DNA from: Oceanobacillus_B kapialis
Lineage (GTDB): Bacteria; Bacillota; Bacilli; Bacillales; Amphibacillaceae
DNA: 64,000 nucleotides
Assembly (NCBI RefSeq): GCF_042685265.1
Contig: NZ_JBHUMX010000002.1
Reading direction: 5' to 3' (one strand)
The notes below the pieces were generated by a model. The model was not told the DNA's origin and did no database searches. It saw only the letters and a list, made by a program, of their open reading frames with translations. The first letter of the stretch is position 1, and each line of letters starts with the position of its first letter. Made by a program: the position numbers and the translations under genes. Shown one piece after another: positions 1 through 8,822 of this stretch.

Positions 1-102
1 TAAAAGTTCGACGTTGACGTGTCATTGTAGTCACGCTCCCTTAAGTTATAGTCTAAGTTTACAAGCCCTCATTTTATCTGTCCAACTTAGTGTAGCCTAT
101 CC

Positions 103-150
103 ATCAGAAGAAAAGAAAAGGGCGAGACATGAAGTCCCCCCTCTTCTGAT
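103..150. repeat. 9-bp inverted repeat downstream of the betaine-binding gene
   Basis: Perfect arms ATCAGAAGA (103-111) and TCTTCTGAT (142-150) enclose a 30-base purine-rich loop. It lies about 25 bases past the stop of the leftward gene and could end its transcript, but no T-tract follows on that strand, so it is not a convincing intrinsic terminator. Nothing else is recognisable in 1-175. Confidence 0.35.
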
Positions 151-175
151 TAAGCTAAACATGGTTATGATATTA

Positions 176-1078
176 TTATTCCTTAGGTTCCAGATCTTCA
201 AGAGAATTAATATCCATATAAGCTGGTACAGCTAACCCGGTCTTAGCGCCCTCTAAGTTTGGTCCCAAATCATCAAAATCCCTTTTGTACTCTTCATATA
301 GATCGGCGTGTGTTATTGGCATCCATACTGCTAAAGATGCATCAGCATTACCAGTTGCTACGGCCTCAAACATAATAGCTGGGTCAACTTGTGTAAGTGT
401 CACATTAAACCCTTTTTGCTCTAATGCAACTTTAGCAACATTTGCTGTGAAAATAGCATCATCCCAAGGTAAAAGAGCCAATTCAATGGAAGTGCCATCA
501 ACAGAATCTACGCCTTCCGTCCACTCTGCAATAATTTCTTGGTTGGCATTTGCCCATTCCTCTGTTACTTCCTCATAATCCTTTTCTTGAGCCTCTAATA
601 ATGCCTCTTCTACAGCCGATAGCTCCAACTGTATACGATCAATAATTGTATATGCTTCAGGCATCTCCTCTTTTAACCCTTTTCTAGCAATAGTCGTAAT
701 CTTTTCTTCATCTCCATGAATACCTTTGGGGTCCTCTAAATATTTCAAATCCCACTTAGCAAACTTATAATGAGGAGACCATGCACTAAAAACAATTGGT
801 TCTTCATTATCAATTGCTTCACTTAACTTCGTTAACATCGCACCAGCTGAAGAAAGTTGCTGTTCCCACCCTGCAAGATTCTCGTACGCATCTAAAACTT
901 CTTCATTCTTTTTCGTTTGTCCAGCACCAGGCTCCGTTCCGGTAATTGTGTAACTTAGTTCTTCACTAACACTGGTGTCAGCTTGTGCATCTCCGTCTTC
1001 GGATCCACACCCTGCAACAATAATAGATAAGGACAAACCAGCAATTACCCCCAGTTTCCTCCATTTAAACTTCATCAT
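176..1078 (-). CDS. Glycine betaine ABC transporter substrate-binding lipoprotein (OpuAC-like)
   Basis: Extracellular binding protein for compatible solutes such as glycine betaine, delivering them to an ABC importer during osmotic stress. The start is the ATG at 1076-1078, 10 bases after GGAGG. A lipoprotein signal with lipobox IVAGC is followed by an Asp/Glu/Gly linker. The domain order is that of B. subtilis OpuAC: the half with WSPHYKFAKWDLKYL first and the half with LLPWDDAIF and LAVWMPITHAD last. The three cage tryptophans and the His expected from OpuAC are present. No ATPase or permease gene adjoins it; serS lies upstream and the window ends downstream, so a cotranscribed transporter upstream is excluded. 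The function call is firm; the exact substrate is inferred. Confidence 0.9.
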   Translation of the reverse strand: MMKFKWRKLGVIAGLSLSIIVAGCGSEDGDAQADTSVSEELSYTITGTEPGAGQTKKNEEVLDAYENLAGWEQQLSSAGAMLTKLSEAIDNEEPIVFSAWSPHYKFAKWDLKYLEDPKGIHGDEEKITTIARKGLKEEMPEAYTIIDRIQLELSAVEEALLEAQEKDYEEVTEEWANANQEIIAEWTEGVDSVDGTSIELALLPWDDAIFTANVAKVALEQKGFNVTLTQVDPAIMFEAVATGNADASLAVWMPITHADLYEEYKRDFDDLGPNLEGAKTGLAVPAYMDINSLEDLEPKE

Positions 1079-1306
1079 AAGAAAAAAACCTCCATCTTCC
1101 TGTACTATTATTCGACTATTTTTTACACAAGGACTCAAAGTTTGTCGAATTCGACACACAAACATAATGTTATACTTATTGGTAGCTTGTTACAAACGTT
1201 GTATACAGTTATTTCTGTACAAATTGTTTATAAAATTATAATTAAACAACAATTTCTATAAGGAATGTTAGCTTTGCTTTGTTTTTCTCTCTATATCGCA
1301 TGATTC

Positions 1307-1335
1307 TTACAAATCTGATTTAATCGGCATATAAA
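1307..1335 (+). promoter_or_regulatory. Possible sigma-A promoter for a short transcript
   Basis: TTACAA (1307-1312), 17 bases, then TATAAA (1330-1335). The -10 is good (5 of 6) and the -35 weak. It points at the mini-ORF at 1392 and the hairpin at 1438-1478. The rest of the 414-base gap between the betaine gene and serS shows nothing else clear. Confidence 0.35.
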
Positions 1336-1391
1336 CTAATGAGTAAAGTAATTGAAGAAATGTAAAGATGCGCACACTCTGGAGGTGACTG

Positions 1392-1439
1392 TTGCGATCA
1401 AAGAAAGTATATCGCCAAAAATTATATTTTTTTCTCTAA
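1392..1439 (+). CDS. Candidate 15-residue mini-ORF
   Basis: A TTG start follows a strong GGAGGTG ribosome-binding site by 4 bases and reads 15 codons (rich in Arg, Lys, Tyr, Phe) to TAA at 1437-1439, directly before a hairpin usable as a terminator on both strands. With the promoter-like sequence at 1307 it would form a complete transcript of roughly 140 nt. I do not recognise the peptide; it may equally be a chance reading frame. Confidence 0.25.
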   Translation: MRSKKVYRQKLYFFL

Positions 1440-1478
1440 AAAAAGGCTGATTTTCGAATGAACGAAAACCAGCCTTTT
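1438..1478 (-). terminator. Terminator of serS (probably bidirectional)
   Basis: On the minus strand, AAAGGCTG then TTTTCG pairs with CGAAAA then CAGCCTTT, followed by seven Ts. It sits 15 bases after the serS stop. On the plus strand the same stem is followed by TTTTATTAT, so it could also end a rightward transcript. Confidence 0.85.
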
Positions 1479-1492
1479 ATTATCAAATTTAA

Positions 1493-2767
1493 TTATTTAA
1501 TAACTTCCTTACCACCCATATATGCACGAAGCACAGATGGAACAATGACAGAACCATCCTCTTGTTGATAATTCTCTAAGATCGCTGCAACGGTACGGCC
1601 AAGTGCCAATCCGCTACCATTCAACGTATGAACGAATTCCGGCTTGCCATTTGCTTCTCTACGGAAACGGATGCCTGCACGTCTCGCCTGGAAATCTTCA
1701 AAATTAGAACAAGAAGAAATTTCCCGGTACGTGTTTTGGCTTGGAATCCATACTTCAATATCGTATTTCTTCGCTGCCGTAAATCCAAGATCTCCTGTAC
1801 ACATGCTCATAACCCGATATGGTAACTGCAGAAGCTGTAATACTTTCTCTGCATGGCCAGTCAGGTTCTCCAATGTGTCATAAGAATCCTCTGGTTTCGC
1901 AAAGTGAACAAGTTCTACTTTGTTGAACTGATGCTGGCGAATTAGTCCACGCGTATCACGCCCCGCAGATCCTGCTTCAGAACGGAAGCAACCACTGAAA
2001 GCAACGTACTTTTTCGGCAAATCATCTACCGTTAAAATTTCATCACGGTGATAGTTCGTAACAGGCACTTCAGCTGTAGGTGCCATGAAATAATCCCACT
2101 CTTCTAACTTAAAAGCATCCTCTTCAAATTTAGGAAGCTGGCCAGTACCAGTCATGCTTGTGCGATTAACAATATATGGTGGAAGCATTTCTTCATACCC
2201 ATGTTCATCTGCATGTAGATCCATCATAAAGTTCAGTAAAGCTCGCTCTAATCTTGCACCAAGGCCTTTATAGAAAACGAAACGGCTCCCTGTTACTTTC
2301 GCTGCTCGTTCAAAATCTAGGATATCAAGGTTTGTGGCAATATCCCAATGCGCCTGAACATCAAAGCTAAAGTCTTTACGTTCTCCCCAATTGCGCACTT
2401 CTTGATTATCCTCTTCATCCTCCCCAACAGGCACGCTTTCATGTGGAATATTAGGGATGGATAACATGATCATATTAAGTGTTTCTTTAATCTCTTTTAA
2501 TTCTTTATCTAGTTCAGAGATGCGCTCCCCAACCTCACGCATTTCTTTAATGGCTTGGTCTGCATCTTTCTTTTCTTTTTTCAGAACGGAAATCTGCTTA
2601 GAAGCCTCATTACGTTTTGCTTTTAATTGCTCTGTTTCGGCAATAAGCTCTCTACGTCTTTCATCTAATTCACCAAATTTGTCTAATTCGGATAAATCTT
2701 CCCCTCGGTGGGCTAGCTTTTCTTTTACTTCTGTGAAGTTGTTACGTAAATACTTCATATCCAGCAT
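1493..2767 (-). CDS. serS: Seryl-tRNA synthetase
   Basis: Charges tRNA-Ser (and tRNA-Sec where present) with serine in the cytoplasm. The start is the ATG at 2765-2767, giving MLDMKYL after GGAGG with 8 bases spacing; an upstream in-frame ATG lacks a site. The 424-residue length is normal. An N-terminal antiparallel coiled-coil arm spans about residues 27-100. Class II motifs follow: TAE at 231-233, motif 2 FRSEAG...DTRGLIRQHQF at about 261-281, and motif 3 GSGLALGRT near 390. It is transcribed alone behind a T-box leader, with its own terminator, so serine-tRNA charging should control its readthrough. Confidence 0.98.
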   Translation of the reverse strand: MLDMKYLRNNFTEVKEKLAHRGEDLSELDKFGELDERRRELIAETEQLKAKRNEASKQISVLKKEKKDADQAIKEMREVGERISELDKELKEIKETLNMIMLSIPNIPHESVPVGEDEEDNQEVRNWGERKDFSFDVQAHWDIATNLDILDFERAAKVTGSRFVFYKGLGARLERALLNFMMDLHADEHGYEEMLPPYIVNRTSMTGTGQLPKFEEDAFKLEEWDYFMAPTAEVPVTNYHRDEILTVDDLPKKYVAFSGCFRSEAGSAGRDTRGLIRQHQFNKVELVHFAKPEDSYDTLENLTGHAEKVLQLLQLPYRVMSMCTGDLGFTAAKKYDIEVWIPSQNTYREISSCSNFEDFQARRAGIRFRREANGKPEFVHTLNGSGLALGRTVAAILENYQQEDGSVIVPSVLRAYMGGKEVIK

Positions 2768-2794
2768 GTTGTTTTCCTCCTTCAATATTATCTT

Positions 2795-3045
2795 TTAAAA
2801 TACAAAAAACTCCCGTCCCTAATAAAAATAGGGACGAGAGTATGATTCCCGCGTTGCCACCCTTGTTGAAGAGAATAATCTCTTCCGGCTTATCGTGTTA
2901 ACGGTACTACCGGGTTGATTTACTACCGTAAAATGGATTCCATCAACCAGTTCAAGGATGGATTCACAGCACCCACTCATCGATTCACACCAACCATCGA
3001 CTCTCTTAAGAACGGCTTACTGTTACTAATTCCTATCATAACTTT
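2795..3045 (-). promoter_or_regulatory. T-box leader (tRNA-Ser responsive) of serS
   Basis: On the minus strand the T-box core AAGGGTGGCAACGCGGG (2848-2864) is intact. Stem I carries AGAGAGT and GTTGGTG, then GTGAATCCATCCTTGAAC, which places a UCC serine codon where a specifier is expected. The terminator is the hairpin ACTCTCGTCCCTA/TAGGGACGGGAGT followed by six Ts (about 2803-2841), beside the start codon. Uncharged tRNA-Ser should stabilise the antiterminator through its UGCC-pairing bulge. The specifier assignment is by eye. Confidence 0.93.
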
Positions 3046-3060
3046 TATATTCTACTATTA

Positions 3061-3069
3061 ATTATAGCA
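3061..3069 (-). promoter_or_regulatory. Extended -10 promoter of the serS leader
   Basis: Minus-strand TGCTATAAT is a perfect extended -10 element, a few bases upstream of the first T-box helix. No good -35 lies 17 bases upstream, which fits extended -10 promoters. Confidence 0.6.
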
Positions 3070-3216
3070 TATCATATACGATTTATACATCGAATGCAAC
3101 CCTGATCTTAAGTAATCTCTTTCTATATCGCCCTGTGTAAAGAGTTGTGACACAATATCTAGCGTAGTATTTTCCGTAGCGTCGAATAAGCACTCCCTAA
3201 TACTCTTTAGAGACGA

Positions 3217-3804
3217 TTAAGCAGTTGCTTTCATGGATGCTTCGACCATTGTGACGAAATGGGCGATGACGCGGTTGTCGTCGGTTAGTTCCGGGTGGAA
3301 GGCAGTGCATAGATAATGCCCTTGCTGTGCTGCAACGATTCTATCTTGATATGTTGCTAGTACTTCCACTTCCGGCCCAGCTTCTAAAACATACGGTGCA
3401 CGAATAAATACCGCATTAAACGCATCACCTATATGCTTCATATCAAGCTCTGCTTCAAAACTTGCTACCTGACGTCCAAATGCATTCCGGGCTACTTTCA
3501 TGTTCATTAAGCCAAGATGGGCATTATCCTGGCCGTCAATCTCACTTGCCATAAGAATGAGACCCGCACAGGTACCGAAAACTGGTTTGCCTTGACGGCC
3601 AAATTCCTGAATAGCAGTAAAGAATCCATAGCTATCAATTAAACGGCGCATGGTGGTGCTTTCTCCACCAGGAAGAATCAGGCCATTAATTTCTTCTAGC
3701 TGTTCTACTCGCTTTACTTCAACAGCCTTTGCTCCACATGCTTCTATCGAACGAATATGCTCACGTACCGCTCCTTGAAGCGCAAGAACACCAATCGTTA
3801 TCAT
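3217..3804 (-). CDS. pdxT: Pyridoxal 5'-phosphate synthase glutaminase subunit
   Basis: Hydrolyses glutamine and passes ammonia to PdxS for vitamin B6 synthesis. The start is the ATG at 3802-3804 (MITIGVLALQG), behind AAGGA; earlier in-frame ATGs lie inside the end of pdxS. At 195 residues the length is typical. The class I amidotransferase triad is visible: Cys79 in GTCAG, His170 and Glu172 in FHPEL, plus the oxyanion motif GGEST at 47-51. It lies 16 bases after pdxS and is almost certainly cotranslated with it in the dacA-pdxS-pdxT unit. Confidence 0.97.
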   Translation of the reverse strand: MITIGVLALQGAVREHIRSIEACGAKAVEVKRVEQLEEINGLILPGGESTTMRRLIDSYGFFTAIQEFGRQGKPVFGTCAGLILMASEIDGQDNAHLGLMNMKVARNAFGRQVASFEAELDMKHIGDAFNAVFIRAPYVLEAGPEVEVLATYQDRIVAAQQGHYLCTAFHPELTDDNRVIAHFVTMVEASMKATA

Positions 3805-3820
3805 AAAACATTCCTTCTTT

Positions 3821-4705
3821 CTATTCGCTACGATCCTGCATACGGTCATGGGCCGCAATCGTGCTCATTTCAAGACCTTTCATTGCTGTACCTAACCCTT
3901 TGGATAGCTCACTGATTAATGCATAATCTTTATAATGAGTTGTTGCTTCCACAATGGCTTTTGCGAATTTTTCCGGGTTATCTGATTTAAAAATACCAGA
4001 CCCAACAAATACGCCATCTGCTCCTAGTTCCATCATAAGTGCCGCATCAGAAGGTGTTGCAATACCACCAGCCGCAAAGTTAACAACAGGTAGACGGCCT
4101 TCTTCACGGATTTGTAGCAATAACTCATAAGGTGCGCCGATTACTTTCGCAAATGTCATCACTTCGTCTTTAGACATTGCAGAAAGCTTGCGAATCTCAG
4201 ATTGTACTTCACGCATATGACGAACAGCTTCTACGATATTTCCTGTTCCAGGCTCTCCCTTTGTACGTAGCATAGAAGCTCCTTCTCCAATACGACGAGC
4301 TGCTTCGCCAAGATTACGGCATCCACATACAAATGGCACTGTGTAATCAGATTTGTTTAGGTGATAAATATCATCGGCTGGAGTCAATACTTCACTCTCA
4401 TCAATATAGTCGACACCCATTGCTTCGAGCACACGCGCTTCCACGATGTGACCAATACGCGCCTTCGCCATAACGGGGATAGATACTGCATTTAAAACTT
4501 CTTCCGTAATAGTCGGGTCAGCCATACGAGCTACACCGCCTGCTGCGCGAATATCAGATGGTACCCGCTCAAGTGCCATTACAGCAACTGCACCTGCTGC
4601 TTCCGCTATTTTAGCCTGCTCGGCGTTCACAACATCCATGATGACGCCGCCTTTTTGCATTTCCGCCATACCTCGTTTTACACGTTCTGTACCTGTATTT
4701 GACAT
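3821..4705 (-). CDS. pdxS: Pyridoxal 5'-phosphate synthase lyase subunit
   Basis: Condenses ribose 5-phosphate, glyceraldehyde 3-phosphate and ammonia into PLP; it forms a dodecamer with PdxT. The 294-residue TIM barrel has the two catalytic lysines at the family positions: Lys81 in MAKARIGH and Lys149 in MLRTKGEPG. The ribosome-binding site is AGGGGG before the ATG at 4705. It starts only 31 bases after dacA stops, with no terminator between, so it is read from the dacA promoter, as in B. subtilis. Confidence 0.98.
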   Translation of the reverse strand: MSNTGTERVKRGMAEMQKGGVIMDVVNAEQAKIAEAAGAVAVMALERVPSDIRAAGGVARMADPTITEEVLNAVSIPVMAKARIGHIVEARVLEAMGVDYIDESEVLTPADDIYHLNKSDYTVPFVCGCRNLGEAARRIGEGASMLRTKGEPGTGNIVEAVRHMREVQSEIRKLSAMSKDEVMTFAKVIGAPYELLLQIREEGRLPVVNFAAGGIATPSDAALMMELGADGVFVGSGIFKSDNPEKFAKAIVEATTHYKDYALISELSKGLGTAMKGLEMSTIAAHDRMQDRSE

Positions 4706-4736
4706 GTAGAATTCCCCCTAATTTTTATCGTTCGTA

Positions 4737-6074
4737 TTAGCTAAATAATCCTTTAACCCAATCTACAGCAGTTGTGAATAGATCTGCAAAGAAATCACCA
4801 ATTGCTCCAAGCGTTAACATAAACCAGTTTGATTTCTCTACTGACTCATCCGCAACGATCTCAATTGGTCCATCAGATTCTGTCATAATATAACCAAAAT
4901 CATTTTCTCCTTCATATACAACCTCGGCAGTCCCAACAACATCCCCTTTTTTAACAGGTGCCATCAGTTCTCCTTCAGCGTTTAACTTCTCTTCATCAAG
5001 GGTATAGTTAATACTATATTGGTCGGCTTCATCTTTTTTTATTGGGAAGGAAACAGCTTGTCCAGTTGAAACAGAAACCACATCTTCTTTCCCCTTAGCT
5101 ACAGGAAGGTCCGTTTGATCCTCTAACTGATAACCGGCCGGGAATAATTCGGTTGTTTCAAAGTTATCAAAACCGTAATCTAGTAATTTTGCAGTTTGAG
5201 CAAATCGTTCTTCTTCACTGGATGTTTTCATTACTACGGAAATATAACGTTGACCATCACGCTCAGCAGTACCAGTAAAGCTATACCCAGCTTTGTCTGT
5301 GTAACCTGTTTTTAGCCCGTCCACTCCTTCATAATAGAATTGCTTTAAGAAAGTGGTGTCATGGTCAAGCATATGGTTCCAGTTACGAATTTGTTGGCCA
5401 TCAAATTCAGTGGCTGGAATACTAGAAATTTCTAGTGCTTCCGGGTAATCCTTTATGAGATGGTAAGCAAGTAAAGCAGAAGATTCCGCAGATAATAGAT
5501 TCGTTTCATCTGGCTCCGTGCCTTCTGGATAGTTGTCACCTAATGAGGAATTATCCAATCCTGTTGAATTAACAAATTTATAGTCAGGGAGCCCCATTTC
5601 TTCTCCCTTTTCATTCATCATTTTTACAAACTCACCTTCTGAACCAGCAATCAGTTCAGCAAGTGCAATGGTCGTGGCATTATCAGAATTAATTGCCATC
5701 GCTTCATACAATGATCTAACAGTATAATCTTTGTTTTGTCTTAAACCAACACCTGAAAAAGAATTATTGGCAGAAATACTGTAAGGATAGTCGCTAATCT
5801 GTGTTGTAGTGTCCCAGCTGATTTGACCTTCTTCGATGGCTTCCCATACAAGATATTCTGTCATCATTTTTGTCATACTTGCTGGAGGCAGGGCTTCATC
5901 TGCATTCTTTGCAAAGACAATTTTCCCTGTTGCTGCATCAACTAAAATAGCCGATTCAGCTTCAATATCTAACGTGCTTTGAGCTTTTGCCGAAAACGGC
6001 TGTACAAATACCGATGTCATCACTACTAAAACAGCTAGTAATAATGATAGACGCTTTTTCATTATGTGTTTCAA
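4737..6074 (-). CDS. dacA: D-alanyl-D-alanine carboxypeptidase (PBP5)
   Basis: Trims the terminal D-Ala from peptidoglycan stem peptides on the outer face of the membrane. The favoured start is the TTG at 6072-6074, 8 bases after GGAGG; the ATG four codons later lies 20 bases from that site. A Sec signal peptide ends near FSAKAQS. The penicillin-binding motifs are SMTK (66-69), SDN (130-132) and KTG (255-257), followed by the C-terminal PBP5 beta domain and an amphipathic membrane anchor ending WVKGLFS. It leads the dacA-pdxS-pdxT unit. Confidence 0.96.
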   Translation of the reverse strand: MKHIMKKRLSLLLAVLVVMTSVFVQPFSAKAQSTLDIEAESAILVDAATGKIVFAKNADEALPPASMTKMMTEYLVWEAIEEGQISWDTTTQISDYPYSISANNSFSGVGLRQNKDYTVRSLYEAMAINSDNATTIALAELIAGSEGEFVKMMNEKGEEMGLPDYKFVNSTGLDNSSLGDNYPEGTEPDETNLLSAESSALLAYHLIKDYPEALEISSIPATEFDGQQIRNWNHMLDHDTTFLKQFYYEGVDGLKTGYTDKAGYSFTGTAERDGQRYISVVMKTSSEEERFAQTAKLLDYGFDNFETTELFPAGYQLEDQTDLPVAKGKEDVVSVSTGQAVSFPIKKDEADQYSINYTLDEEKLNAEGELMAPVKKGDVVGTAEVVYEGENDFGYIMTESDGPIEIVADESVEKSNWFMLTLGAIGDFFADLFTTAVDWVKGLFS

Positions 6075-6151
6075 CTTTCTTACCTCCAACATGTAGTTTA
6101 ACCTTCTTATGGTGTACGCGTGCACTTTGTTATTTTACCATAGAAAACGCT

Positions 6152-6179
6152 AAAAAAATAGACGGGGAATCGCCCCGTC
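6152..6179 (-). terminator. Terminator of guaB
   Basis: On the minus strand GACGGGG-CGATT-CCCCGTC is followed by TATTTTTTT. It lies 31 bases after the guaB stop and separates guaB from dacA. Confidence 0.92.
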
Positions 6180-6209
6180 CACTAAATTTCCACTTTTATG
6201 CTCGACTTC

Positions 6210-7682
6210 CTATTGTAATGAGTAATTCGGTGATTCTTTCGTTATTTGCACATCGTGTGGATGGCTTTCGCGAAGACCTGCATTCGTAATTTTAATAAAA
6301 CGCGCATCTTCTCTTAGTTCGTCGATCGTTGCAGTACCGCAGTATCCCATACCTGAACGGAGCCCACCTATTAGTTGATGAACAGTATCAGCAAGCGCCC
6401 CTTTGTAGGCAACTCTTCCTTCAATTCCTTCTGGTACCAGCTTTTTAGCTTCATTTCCTTCCTGGAAATAACGATCTTTTGATCCTGCTTTCATGGCACC
6501 AACCGATCCCATGCCACGATAAACTTTATATTGTCTACCCTGATAGATTTCTGTTTCACCAGGACTCTCATTAACACCAGCAAACATACTACCAAGCATA
6601 ACTGCATGTGCACCTGCTGCTAATGCTTTTGCAATGTCACCAGAGTATTTGATCCCGCCATCGGCAATAACAGGCACATTGTATTCTCCTGCTGCAAGCG
6701 CACAATCATGCACTGCTGTAATTTGCGGTACGCCCACACCAGCTACGACGCGTGTCGTACAAATAGAGCCAGGGCCAATACCTACCTTCACAATAGAAGC
6801 TCCTGCTTCAATTAAATCTCTAGTCGCTTCTGCAGTAGCTACATTTCCTGCTACAATATCTAACTCAGGGTATTTTTCACGGACTACTTTTACTTGATTC
6901 ATTACACCTTCTGAATGGCCATGCGCTGTATCAATAACGATTACATCAACGCCAGCTTCCACAAGCTTCTCAATACGTTTCATTGCATCCCCTGTCACGC
7001 CAACCGCTGCTCCGGCAAGTAATCTTCCTTGTTTATCTTTTGCCGCATTTGGAAATTCGATTACCTTTTCAATGTCCTTAATGGTAATTAATCCCTTTAG
7101 CGTTTTTTGATCATCGACTAATGGGAGTTTTTCAATTTTATAACGCTGTAGAAGCTGTTCGGCTTCTTCTAATGTCGTGCCCACAGGCGCTGTGACAAGA
7201 TCCTCACTTGTCATAACTTCCGCAATAGAGATAGAGTAATCTTGAATAAAACGAAGGTCACGATTCGTTAAAATGCCAACAAGCTTTTGTTCTTCGATCG
7301 AGTTAACAATCGGTACACCGGAAATCCGAAATTTTCCCATGAGATGTTCCGCATCGTAAACTTGATGTTCAGGAGTTAAGAAAAATGGGTTCGTAATAAC
7401 ACCACTTTCCGAACGCTTCACACGGTCTACCTGTTCCGCTTGATCTTCAATGGACATGTTTTTATGAATGATTCCTAAGCCACCCTGGCGAGCCATCGCA
7501 ATCGCCATTTCAGCTTCTGTTACGGTATCCATCCCTGCACTAATAAATGGATTATTCAATTGCAGGTTCTCTGTCAACTTCGTTTTTACCTGCACATCCT
7601 TCGGCAATACTTCTGATTTTGCCGGCATCAGTAAAACGTCATCAAATGTCAGTCCTTCTTTTGCGAACTTGTCTTCACGCAT
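6210..7682 (-). CDS. guaB: IMP dehydrogenase
   Basis: Oxidises IMP to XMP with NAD, the committed step to guanine nucleotides. The start is the ATG at 7680-7682 (MREDKF) behind GGAGGAGG; the frame remains open upstream but without a site. The 490-residue length is standard. It is a TIM barrel interrupted by two CBS domains at about 95-210, with the catalytic loop Cys308 in GPGSICTTR and the RYFQEG flap motif. Monocistronic: it has its own promoter and terminator and is divergent from yaaC. Confidence 0.98.
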   Translation of the reverse strand: MREDKFAKEGLTFDDVLLMPAKSEVLPKDVQVKTKLTENLQLNNPFISAGMDTVTEAEMAIAMARQGGLGIIHKNMSIEDQAEQVDRVKRSESGVITNPFFLTPEHQVYDAEHLMGKFRISGVPIVNSIEEQKLVGILTNRDLRFIQDYSISIAEVMTSEDLVTAPVGTTLEEAEQLLQRYKIEKLPLVDDQKTLKGLITIKDIEKVIEFPNAAKDKQGRLLAGAAVGVTGDAMKRIEKLVEAGVDVIVIDTAHGHSEGVMNQVKVVREKYPELDIVAGNVATAEATRDLIEAGASIVKVGIGPGSICTTRVVAGVGVPQITAVHDCALAAGEYNVPVIADGGIKYSGDIAKALAAGAHAVMLGSMFAGVNESPGETEIYQGRQYKVYRGMGSVGAMKAGSKDRYFQEGNEAKKLVPEGIEGRVAYKGALADTVHQLIGGLRSGMGYCGTATIDELREDARFIKITNAGLRESHPHDVQITKESPNYSLQ

Positions 7683-7763
7683 GATAGATCCTCCTCCTGA
7701 TTTGTAATATGTATGCAACGTGCTATCCTTGCACAAGCTATGCAAGTAATACTATTTTTATAT

Positions 7764-7792
7764 ACAATACGCCAACCTATTTGCTTTTTCAA
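7764..7792 (-). promoter_or_regulatory. Sigma-A promoter of guaB
   Basis: On the minus strand TTGAAA (7787-7792), 17 bases, TATTGT (7764-7769). It lies about 80 bases upstream of the guaB start in the divergent guaB-yaaC gap. No PurBox is seen beside it. Confidence 0.55.
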
Positions 7793-7859
7793 CCAGAACT
7801 TTAAACAAAATTAAAGAAAGTAGATTCAAAATTTTTAAATAGTTGGGGGAGGATGTTAT

Positions 7860-8822
7860 ATGCAGGAAATAGAGGTGTTTTATACCTACTTAATGTCACA
7901 GCAAACAGCACAGCATTACCTGCTCAACTGTTATAAAGAAATAGATGGAATAGACGCTGAAAAGAAAAGCTACGAAAACTGCACAACATTTATGTCTTAC
8001 CTAGAACACGGGAAGCTGTTTTACAAAAGTGGAGACAATGCCTCTCCGATTCTTCAGCCTGTCCTCTATTTTTATGGGATGGCACATCTTATAAAGGCCT
8101 GCCTTCTAACTGTTCGACCTGATTACCCTGAATCAACAAGCCTGCTTGCACACGGAGTAACAGCGAGGAAGCGAAAAAAGAAGGATTATTCTTTTCTGAA
8201 CGATGAAATAAAGCTTCAGCATAATGGGTTGTTTCCTTACTTTTCCGAGCATCTCTTTCAAATAAAACGTTACCCTTTCGAAAAAATCACAATGAAGCAG
8301 CTCTTATCCCTTATCCCAGAAATGAAGCATATATTCCATTTCAACGGAGACGAGGGGTTATATAGAGTAGGGAAAAAGAACGGCACATGGTTAGAATTCC
8401 CTCATGCAATTTTAGATGACTACCATACTACAAAAGACAGCTTCTTAAAGAAAATCACTCCCTATATTCCAGAAATTAAGCATGTAGAAGTAGACAACGC
8501 GTATATCCGAGTGGAACTTATCCAGCAGTTGAGGGATATAAAAGGACCGTTTTATACAGATACCTCCCAGACCTCTATCTACTTCCCTGCAAGCAAGGAG
8601 GTATACCTGCCATTCTCTGAAGTGATGATCCATTATCTACTTCTTTATAACCTGAGCATGCTTTGTCGCTATGAAACGGAGTGGTGGGGCGATCTCTTTA
8701 CATCCAAGCCAGAAGTAGACTATCCGTTTATCACCCAATTCCTTAAAGAATCAGCAGCTAAGGTTCCATTTTTGCTTGGTTTGGAGCTTTATAAAAAACG
8801 TGGTGGTGGCTTTTTTGGTTGA
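7860..8822 (+). CDS. yaaC: YaaC family protein
   Basis: Conserved Bacillaceae protein of unknown function, found beside guaB as in B. subtilis and, as there, on the opposite strand. The ATG at 7860 follows GGGGGAGG by 7 bases. It has 320 residues and no signal peptide; the middle is rich in aromatic residues and includes a candidate membrane-associating stretch (FSEVMIHYLLLYNLSML). Its last codons GGGFFG run into the 21-bp array: the TGA stop (8820-8822) lies within the first GGTTGATTG core, so the array boundary sets the C-terminus. The family assignment is by position and sequence feel; no biochemical role is offered. Confidence 0.88.
   Translation: MQEIEVFYTYLMSQQTAQHYLLNCYKEIDGIDAEKKSYENCTTFMSYLEHGKLFYKSGDNASPILQPVLYFYGMAHLIKACLLTVRPDYPESTSLLAHGVTARKRKKKDYSFLNDEIKLQHNGLFPYFSEHLFQIKRYPFEKITMKQLLSLIPEMKHIFHFNGDEGLYRVGKKNGTWLEFPHAILDDYHTTKDSFLKKITPYIPEIKHVEVDNAYIRVELIQQLRDIKGPFYTDTSQTSIYFPASKEVYLPFSEVMIHYLLLYNLSMLCRYETEWWGDLFTSKPEVDYPFITQFLKESAAKVPFLLGLELYKKRGGGFFG

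Noticed and set aside
1..235. 73-codon plus-strand frame at the left edge
   Set aside because: No ribosome-binding site, low-complexity hydrophobic product, and it overlaps the end of the betaine-binding gene.
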